DNA from: CAZPXH01 sp964591085
Lineage (GTDB): Bacteria > Spirochaetota > Spirochaetia > DSM-27196 > CAZPXH01
NCBI GenBank assembly: GCA_964591085.1
Contig: CAZPXH010000006.1
Location: forward strand, 1 to 64,000
Reading direction: 5' to 3'
DNA: 64,000 bases
Numbering within the stretch: the stretch's first letter is position 1; the number at the start of each line of letters is the position of its first letter. Positions 1 to 8,335 of this stretch are shown one piece after another. Both the position numbers and the translations under genes were made by a program. The notes under the pieces are model-generated. The model did no database searches. It was not told the DNA's origin and was given only the letters and a program-made list of their open reading frames with translations.

Positions 1-2396
1 CGGCTCTGCTCCCAGTTCCGCATCTCAAAGGCCTCCAGCCCCTGGTTGAAGAGGTCCAGGGCTTCCCGCATTGGCGCAGAGGTCTCTGTTCGGTAGCCCA
101 CAAGTTCAAAGAGGCGGACCGGCTGTTCGGTTCCCCGGACGCGGACCCGGTCCATGCGACGGAGCTCAAACTCCGTTCCCAGCTTTGCCGCGGTGTATTC
201 GCTGAGGCAGATCCAGGTTCCGTAGGTCTTGTTGACCCCCTCCAGCCGCGCAGCCAGGTTCATGGGCTGGCCCATTGCCGTGTAGTTGATGCGCTTGGTG
301 GTACCCAGATTGCCGACGATCATTTCGCCGGTATTGATGCCGATTCGGGTGAGCAACGGCAGCGGAGTGCGGTTGTCTTTAACCAACTGGTCGTTGAGCA
401 CGCCCTCCAGCTTCTTCATCCGGATTGCCGCCCGGCACGCGTGGTCCGGTGCCGATTCCAGTGCAGCAGGCGCACCAAAAAAGGCAACGATGGCGTCACC
501 TTCGTACTTGTCTATGGTGCCGTCTTCTGCCAGCACCACATCGGTCATCTCGGTGAAGTACTCCTTGAGGAGTTCAATAAGGTCGCGGGTTGGCATGAGC
601 TCGCTGATCCGGCTGAATCCCTGAATGTCGGTGAACATCGCCGTGAGCTCGCGCTCGTCCACGTAGCTCTGCAGATCAGTTGAGTCCTGCAGCTCAAGCA
701 CATCCCGGATGACCCGGGGTGACACATAGGACTCAAACACCTGCTGAATCTGCCGCCGGTCCAGGAGGGCGCTGCGGTAGCGCATCATCAGCATGGTCGC
801 GGACAGCAGAAACACCGGAAACACGGAGCTCGCGGCGGGAATGTAGGTCCGGGTGACAAAGAACAGCGCCGCGTTCGCCGCAAGCGGCACCAGGGTTCCA
901 AAGAGCGCGATGAAAGGCGCCGGGCTCCCCGGGAAGCGCAGCATCAGTACGGCAACCAGCGCTGCCCAGATCCCGCCACTGAGAAGCCCAATAGACCAGT
1001 GAGCCTGATCCAGGAAGTCCCGGGTCAGCAACATGGAAACAACGCTTGCGTGCACGCCCACGTTGGGGGCCTGCTCGTCAAATGGAGTCACGCCGAGGTC
1101 CGTGGTGCCCGTGCCAGTGAGCCCGATCAGGGAGATTGAGCCGGGAATCTCCTCCTCCAGGTAATCCTGCAGGCGGAGGACTTCCTCATAGATTCCGCGG
1201 CTTTGCCGGAAGATGAGGCTGATGTCACCCCGGACAGCAAGGAGTTCCCTGCGAGTTTCTGCGTCCGGGCGTTGGCCTATGGCGGCGTCCACTGCTGCAA
1301 GCAGCTCCCTCTCGGCTCCACCCTGCAGAAGGGTACCGGCCAACGCTACAAAGGCCCGACGGAGCTGTCGGTACTCTTCAATCCGCCCGGAGTCGGCCTC
1401 CCCCAGAAGCTCCGCCCGTGCCGACTGCGCTGATCTCCAGGTTCCCAGCGGGGACGTGAAGCGTCCGGGGATGTAGCCGGCCTGCTCCATCAACTGAATG
1501 TTGAAGGCCAGGTCATCCATGGCGGACTGGTATTCCAGCAGTGCAGCAAAGCCAACCTGGGGATAGGCCTCCGCAAAGGTTCCCCGGGGCCAGCGCACCA
1601 CGATGTTCCCTTCCGGATCCAGGGGCACGGTGATGGTCTCGCCGGCAAGGCGGAGGTCTATGCTCCGGCCCAGATAGCTCCCGCCCTCATCAAAGTCATC
1701 CGGGCCTGCAACAACCCTCGCATCAACGGCGCTAATTGCGTAATGGGTCCAGCTCCGGCCGTCAGCGCGGCGCAGGGGTGGGACCCGCCGGCTGACGCCG
1801 TCCGGGTCAATCGGGAGGTCAGGAAACCCGATTCCGGCGGCTGCATCCGCAAACTCGGACAAGGGAAGGCGAACAAGGAGCTCGTCACCCCTCTCGTCTA
1901 CAACCATCAGCACAAACACGTTCCCACTGGCGGCAATGACGCTGGCCAGGCGCGCGTCCCGGTCAATGACAAGCCGCTCCACTGCCTCCAGGGGAATCCC
2001 ACCATTCGGGTACTGCTGCTGCAGTGCCAACAGTGCGTTGTCTGCCAGGTCCGGGCTGCTGTCGTCCAGGAACAGGATATCCAGGAGGACCCGGTCTGCA
2101 TCAAACTCAGAAAGGACCAAGACCCCGTCCGCAATGAGGTCTCTCCCCCAGGGCCACTGGCCGACAAGATCAATGGCTCTGTCATCGATCCCTATGATCC
2201 GAACGCGCTCGTCAAGCTCTGCGGCTGGAAGCACCCCGAGATAGAGGTCGTACCAACGCTGTTCCAGCACAAAGAAGGCACCGGTGAGGTTGAGCACAGC
2301 GATTGCAAGAAGAATCACTCCGTAGGCGATTCCCGTCCGCCGCAACTCCCGACTATCGAATGCACGGCGAGTGGGACGATGGGGTATACTGAGCAC
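1..2396 (-). CDS. CHASE2-domain class III adenylate cyclase (C-terminus cut by window edge)
   Basis: Membrane-bound cyclase that should make cAMP in response to an extracytoplasmic signal. Reading from a GTG at 2396, one N-terminal membrane helix is followed by a CHASE2 sensor (motif DERVRIIGIDDRAI, then WPWGRDLIAD), further membrane helices near 780-1050 and a cyclase domain. The first metal Asp lies in TDIQGFS, the second in GTIDKYEGDAIVAFFG, and the transition-state motif is NLAARL, so the catalytic centre looks intact. The coding region continues past base 1. The GTG start is chosen because TATACT lies 7 bases upstream, giving a leaderless transcript. The divergent neighbours are a secreted protein and a FecR protein, a grouping often seen with CHASE2 cyclases. 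Confidence 0.88.
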   Translation of the reverse strand, partial: MLSIPHRPTRRAFDSRELRRTGIAYGVILLAIAVLNLTGAFFVLEQRWYDLYLGVLPAAELDERVRIIGIDDRAIDLVGQWPWGRDLIADGVLVLSEFDADRVLLDILFLDDSSPDLADNALLALQQQYPNGGIPLEAVERLVIDRDARLASVIAASGNVFVLMVVDERGDELLVRLPLSEFADAAAGIGFPDLPIDPDGVSRRVPPLRRADGRSWTHYAISAVDARVVAGPDDFDEGGSYLGRSIDLRLAGETITVPLDPEGNIVVRWPRGTFAEAYPQVGFAALLEYQSAMDDLAFNIQLMEQAGYIPGRFTSPLGTWRSAQSARAELLGEADSGRIEEYRQLRRAFVALAGTLLQGGAERELLAAVDAAIGQRPDAETRRELLAVRGDISLIFRQSRGIYEEVLRLQDYLEEEIPGSISLIGLTGTGTTDLGVTPFDEQAPNVGVHASVVSMLLTRDFLDQAHWSIGLLSGGIWAALVAVLMLRFPGSPAPFIALFGTLVPLAANAALFFVTRTYIPAASSVFPVFLLSATMLMMRYRSALLDRRQIQQVFESYVSPRVIRDVLELQDSTDLQSYVDERELTAMFTDIQGFSRISELMPTRDLIELLKEYFTEMTDVVLAEDGTIDKYEGDAIVAFFGAPAALESAPDHACRAAIRMKKLEGVLNDQLVKDNRTPLPLLTRIGINTGEMIVGNLGTTKRINYTAMGQPMNLAARLEGVNKTYGTWICLSEYTAAKLGTEFELRRMDRVRVRGTEQPVRLFELVGYRTETSAPMREALDLFNQGLEAFEMRNWEQS

Positions 2397-2409
2397 GTGG
2401 GCAAGTATA
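2385..2409. promoter_or_regulatory. Face-to-face -10 elements for the cyclase and the secreted-protein operon
   Basis: TATACT occurs at 2385-2390 on the plus strand and again at 2404-2409 on the minus strand, 13 bases apart and pointing at each other. The minus copy is 7 bases from the cyclase GTG; the plus copy is 30 bases from the ATG at 2421. Neither has a convincing -35 box. Two polymerases could not occupy both sites at once. Confidence 0.5.
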
Positions 2410-2420
2410 GCCAGAGATGG

Positions 2421-4142
2421 ATGAGTCGAGCATATCGGTTGCTCATGGTCGCAGTCATCGCCGCGGGGGTGCATGCCCAGGACGCGGCCTTCATTGACCG
2501 CGTGCTGGAAAGTGCTGTGATCACCGCTCCGGAGGTGGCCTACATCCTCAGCATTGCGCGCGGAGAGATAGATCCCACAATCCCCTTTGAAGACTACCCG
2601 GCCGCCGATCCGGACGCCGAGCCCCTCAGCTACGGCGGCCTGGCCATCATGCTCGCCGAGATGCTGGGAGCGCCAACGGGTCCCCTGTACGCAATCACTG
2701 GACTGGGCCGCTACGCGGTCCGGGACCTCCGGGACGAGGAGTTTCTCCCCACAAGCCCGCGGTTCTCAGCCAACCGCGGGCCGGTGAGTGGTGCCGAGGC
2801 CTTGCGTCTGATTGCCGATGCCATCTCTGAACTTGGAGATCCGGAGTCCTATCCGGCCGACTACGACATCCAGTTCAACCCGCCTCCGGGCCGTGGCGCG
2901 CAGACCTGGAGTCCAAGGGCCGAGGTGGATCTGTTCAGTGTCAGCGCCCTGTCATGGAACCCCGCAACGCCGGAGGTGCCGCCGGGCTTCTCCCAGGCGC
3001 TCAACCCTGTGCTCCGGGCCTTTGTTGGCACCGGCAACCAGGTGGATGCCACCGGCTTGGTTTCCCTCACCGAGGACGGCTTTGCGGATGCAACGCTGGA
3101 CTCCCTGTCCTGGACGGTTTTCCTGGAGCCGGAAGTTGGTGCGGACAACATACCAGTCGGACCAGCGACCCAGTTGCGGCTGGGGAGAATTGCCATCAAT
3201 GATGGAAGCGGCGTAAACGCACCGGTAGCGCTGGACGGCGCGAGTATCCAGCTGATCCGCGGCCTGTCTGCGGTGACGCTGGGAGCGGGCTACACCGGCT
3301 TGCTCCCGCTCAGCCCTGCGCTAGCCGAACGGCCGGGCAGCAGCGATTCCACAGCGGCGCGAGTTTTGGGAGACGGACGGCTCAACCCGGGTGCGTGGAC
3401 CGGGGTGCTGTCCCTGGTGTTCCCCGAGGCGCTTGGCAGGCAATCGCCGGGTATCACGGTGTTCGCATCGCTTGATGAAGACAGCTTTTCCCCATCTACC
3501 GAACGTCAGCGATATGACAGCCTCCAGCTCAGCCTTTCTGCGGCAGGATCCCTGAACCTACGGCAGTTCTACGGGATTGTCCTGACGGGGGCGACGGGCA
3601 GGTATCAGTCTCTGGATGCCACGGTGGACTACCTCGGGTTTCTTGGTGCAGCGTCCTGGCGCTGGTTCCCCAGCACCGCCGTTCCCATGCGGCTGCAGCT
3701 CGGCGCCGTGGTATCAAGCGGGCAGCGCGGTGCCACGGATCCCACGGGTACTGACGGGAGCTTCACCATATTCCGCGGCTACGTCGGGACACCCGCGATT
3801 GCCCCATGGACCCTCTACGGCGGGCTTGCCACCAATGTTGCTGCTGTCAATGCTCTGCTCTCCGTGCGTGCCGCAGAGCTCTTGCTGACGGAAGCCCGGA
3901 TTGGCCTGCTGTCCCGAGTGGTGCCCGGCGCAACCGGTGAGGCGGCACTGGATACGGCCTCCGACAATCTGCCGCTTGGTATGGAGCTTGGTGTGCGATT
4001 TCTGCTCGATCTGGCGCGAGAAATGAATGCTGACCTTAAAGCTGATATATTGATCCCAGCAACGGTTGAGGGAATCGGGGCCTTTGCGGCGGGTACGCCC
4101 GCCAGAGTCCGGGTCACCGCAACACTGAACCTTCAGCTGTAG
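2421..4142 (+). CDS. Secreted, possibly outer-membrane beta-rich protein of unknown function
   Basis: I do not recognise the family. The protein (573 aa) starts with a clear signal peptide, MSRAYRLLMVAVIAAGVHAQ, so it is exported. An N-terminal region of about 120 residues (EVAYILSIARGE, then GGLAIMLAEMLG) is followed by a long stretch of alternating polar and hydrophobic segments. It ends in a run resembling the last strand of a beta-barrel, finishing in Leu-Gln-Leu, which suggests an outer-membrane protein. The open frame extends back to 1743, but that part lies antisense to the cyclase gene; the signal peptide fixes the start at 2421. The FecR gene follows 17 bases downstream, so the two are probably co-transcribed. 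Confidence 0.72.
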   Translation: MSRAYRLLMVAVIAAGVHAQDAAFIDRVLESAVITAPEVAYILSIARGEIDPTIPFEDYPAADPDAEPLSYGGLAIMLAEMLGAPTGPLYAITGLGRYAVRDLRDEEFLPTSPRFSANRGPVSGAEALRLIADAISELGDPESYPADYDIQFNPPPGRGAQTWSPRAEVDLFSVSALSWNPATPEVPPGFSQALNPVLRAFVGTGNQVDATGLVSLTEDGFADATLDSLSWTVFLEPEVGADNIPVGPATQLRLGRIAINDGSGVNAPVALDGASIQLIRGLSAVTLGAGYTGLLPLSPALAERPGSSDSTAARVLGDGRLNPGAWTGVLSLVFPEALGRQSPGITVFASLDEDSFSPSTERQRYDSLQLSLSAAGSLNLRQFYGIVLTGATGRYQSLDATVDYLGFLGAASWRWFPSTAVPMRLQLGAVVSSGQRGATDPTGTDGSFTIFRGYVGTPAIAPWTLYGGLATNVAAVNALLSVRAAELLLTEARIGLLSRVVPGATGEAALDTASDNLPLGMELGVRFLLDLAREMNADLKADILIPATVEGIGAFAAGTPARVRVTATLNLQL

Positions 4143-4159
4143 CAAGGAGGAGGAAGCTC

Positions 4160-4732
4160 ATGAAGCGACGGATTGCTCTAATGCTGGTCCTTACAGGCCT
4201 TGTAGCTGCAGCCGGCTTTGCTGTGGAAGCTGAGGTCCAGGCGGCATTCGGACTTGCCGAGGCGAACATCAACGGTGAGTGGGTCCCGGTTACCACCAAT
4301 CTGCTCATCCCCGAAGGTTCGGTGATCAGCACCGGAATCGGCGCGCAGGTCATCCTGGACATCCAGGGTTCCACGCTGACCGTGGGACAGTTCTCCCGCG
4401 TGTCTGTGGCTGAGCTGTTCGCGGAGACACGTGGAAGATCAACGGTGGTCAACACCGCGCTTGACCTGCCTTTTGGCCGGGTGAATGCCCAGGTCAGAAG
4501 CACGCAGGAACGCGGAAATGACTTCCGCGTCCTGTCTCCCATCTCTACCGCTGCCGTTCGGGGTACGGAGTTTGACTTCACGGGAAGTCTGCTGGCAGTC
4601 AACGAGGGTGACGTTCGACTGCTTAACCTTGCGGGTCAGCGACACAGCGTTCGGGAGGGTCAGACCTCCGGTGCGTTCCGTTTTGACGGAATTCGCAGTG
4701 TGGAAGCTACGCTCGCAGACCGGGTGTTCTAG
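4160..4732 (+). CDS. Secreted FecR-domain protein
   Basis: A 190-aa exported protein with a signal peptide (MKRRIALMLVLTGLVAAAGFA) and a FecR domain. The recognisable parts are the opening GEWVPVTTNLLIPEGSVIST, the middle VILDIQGSTLTVGQFSRV, and the family hallmark SPISTAAVRGTEFDF near residues 130-145, followed by VNEGDVRLLN. FecR domains of this exported type are thought to sense or bind at the cell surface or periplasm rather than act as anti-sigma factors; no sigma-factor gene is next to it. A very strong ribosome-binding site (AAGGAGGAGG) precedes the ATG. A strong terminator follows, so this gene ends the operon that began at 2421. The divergent CHASE2 cyclase is a likely functional partner. 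Confidence 0.85.
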   Translation: MKRRIALMLVLTGLVAAAGFAVEAEVQAAFGLAEANINGEWVPVTTNLLIPEGSVISTGIGAQVILDIQGSTLTVGQFSRVSVAELFAETRGRSTVVNTALDLPFGRVNAQVRSTQERGNDFRVLSPISTAAVRGTEFDFTGSLLAVNEGDVRLLNLAGQRHSVREGQTSGAFRFDGIRSVEATLADRVF

Positions 4733-4772
4733 GCGCGCTACGCGCAGTCAGGAAGTACCCTGAATCCAATCC

Positions 4773-4804
4773 CGGCCCCCGCTGTCGCGGGGGCCGTTCT
4801 GTTT
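4773..4804 (+). terminator. Rho-independent terminator after the FecR gene
   Basis: A perfect 10-bp stem (CGGCCCCCGC, loop TGTC, GCGGGGGCCG) is followed by TTCTGTTTT. It sits 40 bases after the FecR stop and 34 bases before the convergent kinase stop. The stem could also serve the kinase gene, but the T-run favours the plus strand. Confidence 0.88.
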
Positions 4805-4837
4805 TCGGTGCGTTCACAGCCGCGGGTGCAGTACCGC

Positions 4838-6445
4838 TCACTCACGGGGAAGCTCAACCAGGATAGCTGTAGCGTCTGCTGAGCCCCCGGAGGGAACGCT
4901 CGCCGGGCCCCCTGCTGTGCCACCGGTCGTGCCATGGGCATGGGCCCCAAAGACAACGCGTCCCTTGTGGTGTTCTGCCAGGGTATGCAGCAGCTGGAGG
5001 CCGATGCCCATGCCTTCCCCGCTGGTAATGCCATCCGGCAGCCCGGGGCCAGAGTCGGATACACGGACCCGGATCCAGCTGTGGTCAAGCGTCACAGCTA
5101 CTCCGATTCTGCCGTGACCGTCCGGCCCGACTCCGTGTTTCACCGCGTTTGTAACAAGCTCGTTCATGATCAGGCCGACCGCCGTGAGCGTCCGTGCCGG
5201 CAGCTCGCCCTCCGGCGCGCTCCAGTCCAGCTCCACGGTGTCCGGCAGGATGGACCGGCGGAGTCCGTTCAGGATGGCGCCCACAAAGGTTCGGATTCCG
5301 TGGCTGGGACCGCCGGGCCCCGGGTCCAGGCTGCGGTAGAGCTCGGCAATCACGGAGACCCGGCTGCTAGCATCCAGGATAGGGCCCCGAACCTTGGGAT
5401 CATCGGCGGAGCGGGCCTGCATTCCCAGGAGCGCGCTGACCAGCGCAATGTCATTCTTCATGCGGTGCAGGGACTCCCGGTGGAGCAACCGTGTCTGCTC
5501 CAGCAGATCCTCCACCCGAGCCTTGCTTGCTTCCAGCTCATGCCGAAGCTCCTCGGTCTCGGTGATGTCCCGATTCACGGAGACTATCTGCCAGTCGCCA
5601 TCAGCCAGGTCTATCCGCCGGGATCGGGACTCCACCCATCGCTGCTGGCCATCCTTTCGGCGGACACGGTAGACCGTGCGATGAGTCAGAGAACCGGAGG
5701 AGAACGCCGCGCGGATCTCCTCAATCACACGTCCGCGGTCCTCTTCCAGGATGAGGGCACTCGGGACCGGCCTGAGAAGCTCTTGAACCGAGTACCCGGT
5801 CAGCCGGTAGATGGCAGGACTGATGAATAGCGGCACGAGATCGGAGCCGAAGAGGGAAATCACGTCCTCGCTGTTGTCAGCAAGCAGGCGGTAGAGATCC
5901 GGCTCCCGGTCTGCCCTCCTTCTGCTGCTGCGCCCCCGGCGCTCTCTTTCCCGGGCGGGAGCGGCCACGTTAGCCGTGTCCTGGGGTGCCGTTCCCAGGC
6001 CGGTGCCTGTTCCAGCGCCGGGTTCCGCAGCATCGGCAAGGTCTCCGGCTCCCATGTCCGTCCCGGGACCGGCTAGTTCCACAAGCTGCACCAGGAAACC
6101 GGCTGTTCCCGCGGGGAGTTCCAGCCGGACGGGCGTGATGCGGGAAAGGAAGCGCGTCTTACCGCTACGATGGCTGTGAATCTCCTGTTCCCCGCGATAG
6201 TCGGTGAAGTCTACGGTGACCTCGTAGACAATGGCGTTGCCTGCCCGGAGTTCTTTCTTCTGCGGGTCGGGGAGGAAGGGATCATCAAAGAGGGAATACC
6301 CGCGGATGGCATCCACGGAGTCCACCCCAAAGACGGAGAGAGAGGCTGGATTGGCATCTATCAGTCCACCGTCCGGATCGTACCAGGCAAGCGGGATGAC
6401 TGCTTCACGGAACAGGAATTCCCGACCGGAGTCACTTCCAATCAT
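4838..6445 (-). CDS. Soluble PAS-PAS sensor histidine kinase, HisKA_2 type
   Basis: A cytoplasmic histidine kinase (535 aa). One PAS domain opens the protein (EAVIPLAWYDPDGGLIDANPA), then comes a low-complexity Gly/Ala/Arg linker, then a second PAS (YRLLADNSEDVISLFGSDLV) with its PAC segment. The HisKA_2 phosphoacceptor lies in SLHRMKNDIALVSALLG. The ATPase has its N box in MNELVTNAVKHG and G box in SDSGPGLPDG. No membrane segment or receiver domain is present and no regulator gene adjoins it, so it is an orphan kinase. An open frame continues upstream to 6691, but the ATG at 6445 has a promoter correctly placed (TTGCCG, 17 bases, AATAAT, then 12 bases); an ATG at 6535 is the alternative. Confidence 0.85.
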   Translation of the reverse strand: MIGSDSGREFLFREAVIPLAWYDPDGGLIDANPASLSVFGVDSVDAIRGYSLFDDPFLPDPQKKELRAGNAIVYEVTVDFTDYRGEQEIHSHRSGKTRFLSRITPVRLELPAGTAGFLVQLVELAGPGTDMGAGDLADAAEPGAGTGTGLGTAPQDTANVAAPARERERRGRSSRRRADREPDLYRLLADNSEDVISLFGSDLVPLFISPAIYRLTGYSVQELLRPVPSALILEEDRGRVIEEIRAAFSSGSLTHRTVYRVRRKDGQQRWVESRSRRIDLADGDWQIVSVNRDITETEELRHELEASKARVEDLLEQTRLLHRESLHRMKNDIALVSALLGMQARSADDPKVRGPILDASSRVSVIAELYRSLDPGPGGPSHGIRTFVGAILNGLRRSILPDTVELDWSAPEGELPARTLTAVGLIMNELVTNAVKHGVGPDGHGRIGVAVTLDHSWIRVRVSDSGPGLPDGITSGEGMGIGLQLLHTLAEHHKGRVVFGAHAHGTTGGTAGGPASVPSGGSADATAILVELPRE

Positions 6446-6457
6446 ACTACAAAGCTG

Positions 6458-6486
6458 ATTATTGCCGATGCCCCGCTGACCGGCAA
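6458..6486 (-). promoter_or_regulatory. Sigma-70 promoter for the orphan kinase
   Basis: Read leftward: -35 TTGCCG (6486-6481), 17-base spacer, -10 AATAAT (6463-6458), then 12 bases to the ATG at 6445. It lies back to back with the mop promoter. Confidence 0.55.
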
Positions 6487-6497
6487 GAACAACAGGC

Positions 6498-6526
6498 TTC
6501 ACGCGATGAGTTTGGTCGAATATTCT
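6498..6526 (+). promoter_or_regulatory. Sigma-70 promoter of the mop operon
   Basis: -35 TTCACG (6498-6503), 17-base spacer, -10 TATTCT (6521-6526), then only 7 bases to the mop ATG. The predicted transcript starts at or next to the start codon and has no room for a Shine-Dalgarno sequence. Confidence 0.55.
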
Positions 6527-6533
6527 GCCATCC

Positions 6534-6743
6534 ATGCAAATCAGTGCGCGCAATGTTCTCAAGGGCACCGTGAAATCGGTCAACCACGGTGCGGTGAACA
6601 CAGAGTTAGTGATTGAAGTGGCTCCCGGCGTGGAGATTACCAGCGTGGTAACCAAGTCCAGCGCGGAGCGGCTGGGCATGACCGTGGGCACGCAAGCCTA
6701 CGCAGTGGTGAAGGCCAACAATGTAATGGTGGCAACGGACTGA
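6534..6743 (+). CDS. mop: Molbindin: single-domain Mop (molybdate/tungstate-binding) protein
   Basis: A 69-aa cytoplasmic oxyanion-binding protein made of one Mop/TOBE domain. The family pattern is clear: SARNVLKGTVKSVNHGAVNTELVIEV, then ITSVVTKSSAERLGMTVGT and YAVVKANNVMVAT. Such molbindins assemble as hexamers and bind several molybdate or tungstate ions, acting as a store or buffer. The length is normal for a single-Mop protein. The start fits a leaderless transcript. It is followed two bases later by the ZevA-like gene and lies near the tungstate uptake and cofactor genes, which supports a role in oxyanion homeostasis. Confidence 0.92.
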   Translation: MQISARNVLKGTVKSVNHGAVNTELVIEVAPGVEITSVVTKSSAERLGMTVGTQAYAVVKANNVMVATD

Positions 6744-6744
6744 T

Positions 6745-7320
6745 ATGCGACTCCGGCCGTGCATAGCGCTTTTTCTTGCAGGTCTGGCCACCACGGCCGG
6801 GGCGCATCCACACACCTGGATCGACGGTGGATTCTCGCTGGAGGTGGACTCCTCGGGACTCCGCGCGATCCAGGTGACCTGGGTCTTCGACCCCTTCACC
6901 AGCTCCGATCTCCTGTTCTCCTATGACTCAGACGGAAACGGTGTCATCTCGCGTCAGGAGTCCGGCGCTTTCTATGAGAACGCGTTCCGAACTCTGGAAA
7001 GCGTCGGATACTTTGTGCTTGCAGAGCTGAGCGGACGGCCCCTTGCCATCCCCCAGCCGCAGGACTTCCGGGCATCCACCCGGGATGCACGCCTCATCTA
7101 CGAATTCACCCTTCCGCTTCGGGTCTCAATCAGAGAACTCGGAAGCCTGCTCCTTTCGCTCTTTGACCCGAGCTACTACGTCTCCTTTACCTCAGAGGCC
7201 GTGGATGAGCAGTACCGCGTTGGTCCCCGGACAATCTCGCTCCGCGATGAAGTGATCCGCCTGGAGTCCGTGGGCTGGGGAACCATCCGGGTGCCCGCGC
7301 TGCGCGTGGAGGTCTGGTGA
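6745..7320 (+). CDS. DUF1007 periplasmic metal-uptake protein (ZevA-like)
   Basis: A 191-aa exported protein of the DUF1007 family. A signal peptide (MRLRPCIALFLAGLATTAGA) ends just before the family hallmark HPHTWIDGGFSLEV, whose histidines suit zinc or nickel binding at the mature N-terminus. An EF-hand-like segment, YDSDGNGVISRQE, lies near residues 59-72, and VTWVFDPFTSSDLL is also typical of the family. In Haemophilus the DUF1007 protein ZevA works with the NicO-family permease ZevB in zinc uptake. The next gene here is a NicO permease overlapping by 4 bases, so the pair is conserved. Which metal is carried in this organism is unknown. Confidence 0.83.
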   Translation: MRLRPCIALFLAGLATTAGAHPHTWIDGGFSLEVDSSGLRAIQVTWVFDPFTSSDLLFSYDSDGNGVISRQESGAFYENAFRTLESVGYFVLAELSGRPLAIPQPQDFRASTRDARLIYEFTLPLRVSIRELGSLLLSLFDPSYYVSFTSEAVDEQYRVGPRTISLRDEVIRLESVGWGTIRVPALRVEVW

Positions 7321-8222
7321 ACCCCATCACCGGGGGTATTGCGCCACCGCCAATTTACTCGGCTCCCGTCCCCCAGATTCTGCTGGACTGGACCCGCGCA
7401 TTGCAGACAGCGATAGCAGATCTCAGCCGAACGGTCCTGGTGGACGGACAGTGGATTGCGGTATTGCCGGCCTTTCTGCTTGCAGTGCTGTTTGGCATCG
7501 TGCACATCGCCGGGCCAGGCCACGGCAAGCTCTTTGCCATCTCCTACTTCAGCTCGCGGGAATCCCGGGTCCGGGACGGCCTTGCGTACAGCGCGGTGGT
7601 CAACCTGGTAGACAGCCTTTCCGCCGTGGCGGTGGTTGGGCTTGGGTACCTGCTGCTCCGGGCAGTCTTTCCAGCTCTCCGGACGCAGGCGCCGAAGATC
7701 CTGGCAATCATCAGCTACAGCCTGGTGATCGGGTTCGGGCTGTGGCACCTGCTGTCCCACCTCGTCGGCAGCCATGGCCGCAGCGACGCGCATGACCACA
7801 CCAACGCCCACGGTGACGACGGTACCCACGACCACAGCGGCACGCATACGCAGCCCGTGGCGGAACCAGTTGGCACTCCGCCCAAGGCAACAGTCACCGC
7901 GCATCAGAGATCAGCGCCACCGTGGGCGCTTGCGCTCTCAGTGGGGTTGGTCCCCTGCCCGGTAAGCACGGTGCTCCTGGTCTACGGCGTGGTCAATGAC
8001 GCCTTTGCGCTCATGCTGCTGATGGTCCTGGGCGTGAGCATCGGCGGCTTTCTGACCATGACGGGCATCAGCCTGACGGTCATCCTGGGCCGCCGGGGTT
8101 TGCTGGCCGCAGGAGAGCGCAGACCGGTCCGCTTCCTGCTGCAGGCGCTAGACTACGGGGCGTCTCTGGCGATCATTCTGATCGGTGGGCTATTCCTGTT
8201 CAGCACGGTCGGGGGCATCTGA
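7317..8222 (+). CDS. NicO-family divalent metal permease (ZevB-like)
   Basis: A 301-aa inner-membrane transporter of the NicO (nickel/cobalt) family with about six membrane helices. The signature IVHIAGPGHGKLFAISYF lies near residues 60-80, and a second half-motif, SVGLVPCPVSTVLLVYG, is in the C-terminal half. Between them is a histidine-rich cytoplasmic loop (about residues 150-185, many DH, HD and TH pairs) that would bind divalent metal. Its GTG start overlaps the stop of the DUF1007 gene, so the two are translationally coupled. It could be an uptake permease (as ZevB) or an exporter (as RcnA); the DUF1007 partner favours uptake. No terminator is evident before the convergent mog gene. Confidence 0.85.
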   Translation: MNPITGGIAPPPIYSAPVPQILLDWTRALQTAIADLSRTVLVDGQWIAVLPAFLLAVLFGIVHIAGPGHGKLFAISYFSSRESRVRDGLAYSAVVNLVDSLSAVAVVGLGYLLLRAVFPALRTQAPKILAIISYSLVIGFGLWHLLSHLVGSHGRSDAHDHTNAHGDDGTHDHSGTHTQPVAEPVGTPPKATVTAHQRSAPPWALALSVGLVPCPVSTVLLVYGVVNDAFALMLLMVLGVSIGGFLTMTGISLTVILGRRGLLAAGERRPVRFLLQALDYGASLAIILIGGLFLFSTVGGI

Positions 8223-8335
8223 CACACGCGTAGGTCTGCATGGGGCCTTCCCCACTACCGGCGCCTTCTCGGGACCCGCGCCTCCACAGGGCACTCCGCG
8301 GCGGGCGAGCTGGTGTGTTGCCGAGGAGCCGTTCG

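Noticed and set aside
1743..2420. Upstream 226 codons of the open frame that ends at 4142
   Set aside because: They lie antisense to the CHASE2 cyclase coding region, read as low-quality sequence, and a signal peptide starts at 2421.
4838..6445. Idea that the orphan kinase regulates the adjacent mop operon
   Set aside because: Only divergent position supports it; no regulator gene or shared operator is visible.
7774..7860. His/Asp/Thr-rich repeat-like stretch that could be a tandem repeat
   Set aside because: It encodes the metal-binding loop of the NicO permease and shows no regular repeat unit at DNA level.
8223..8335. Possible terminator between the convergent NicO and mog genes
   Set aside because: GC-rich sequence with only short imperfect stems and no T-run on either strand.
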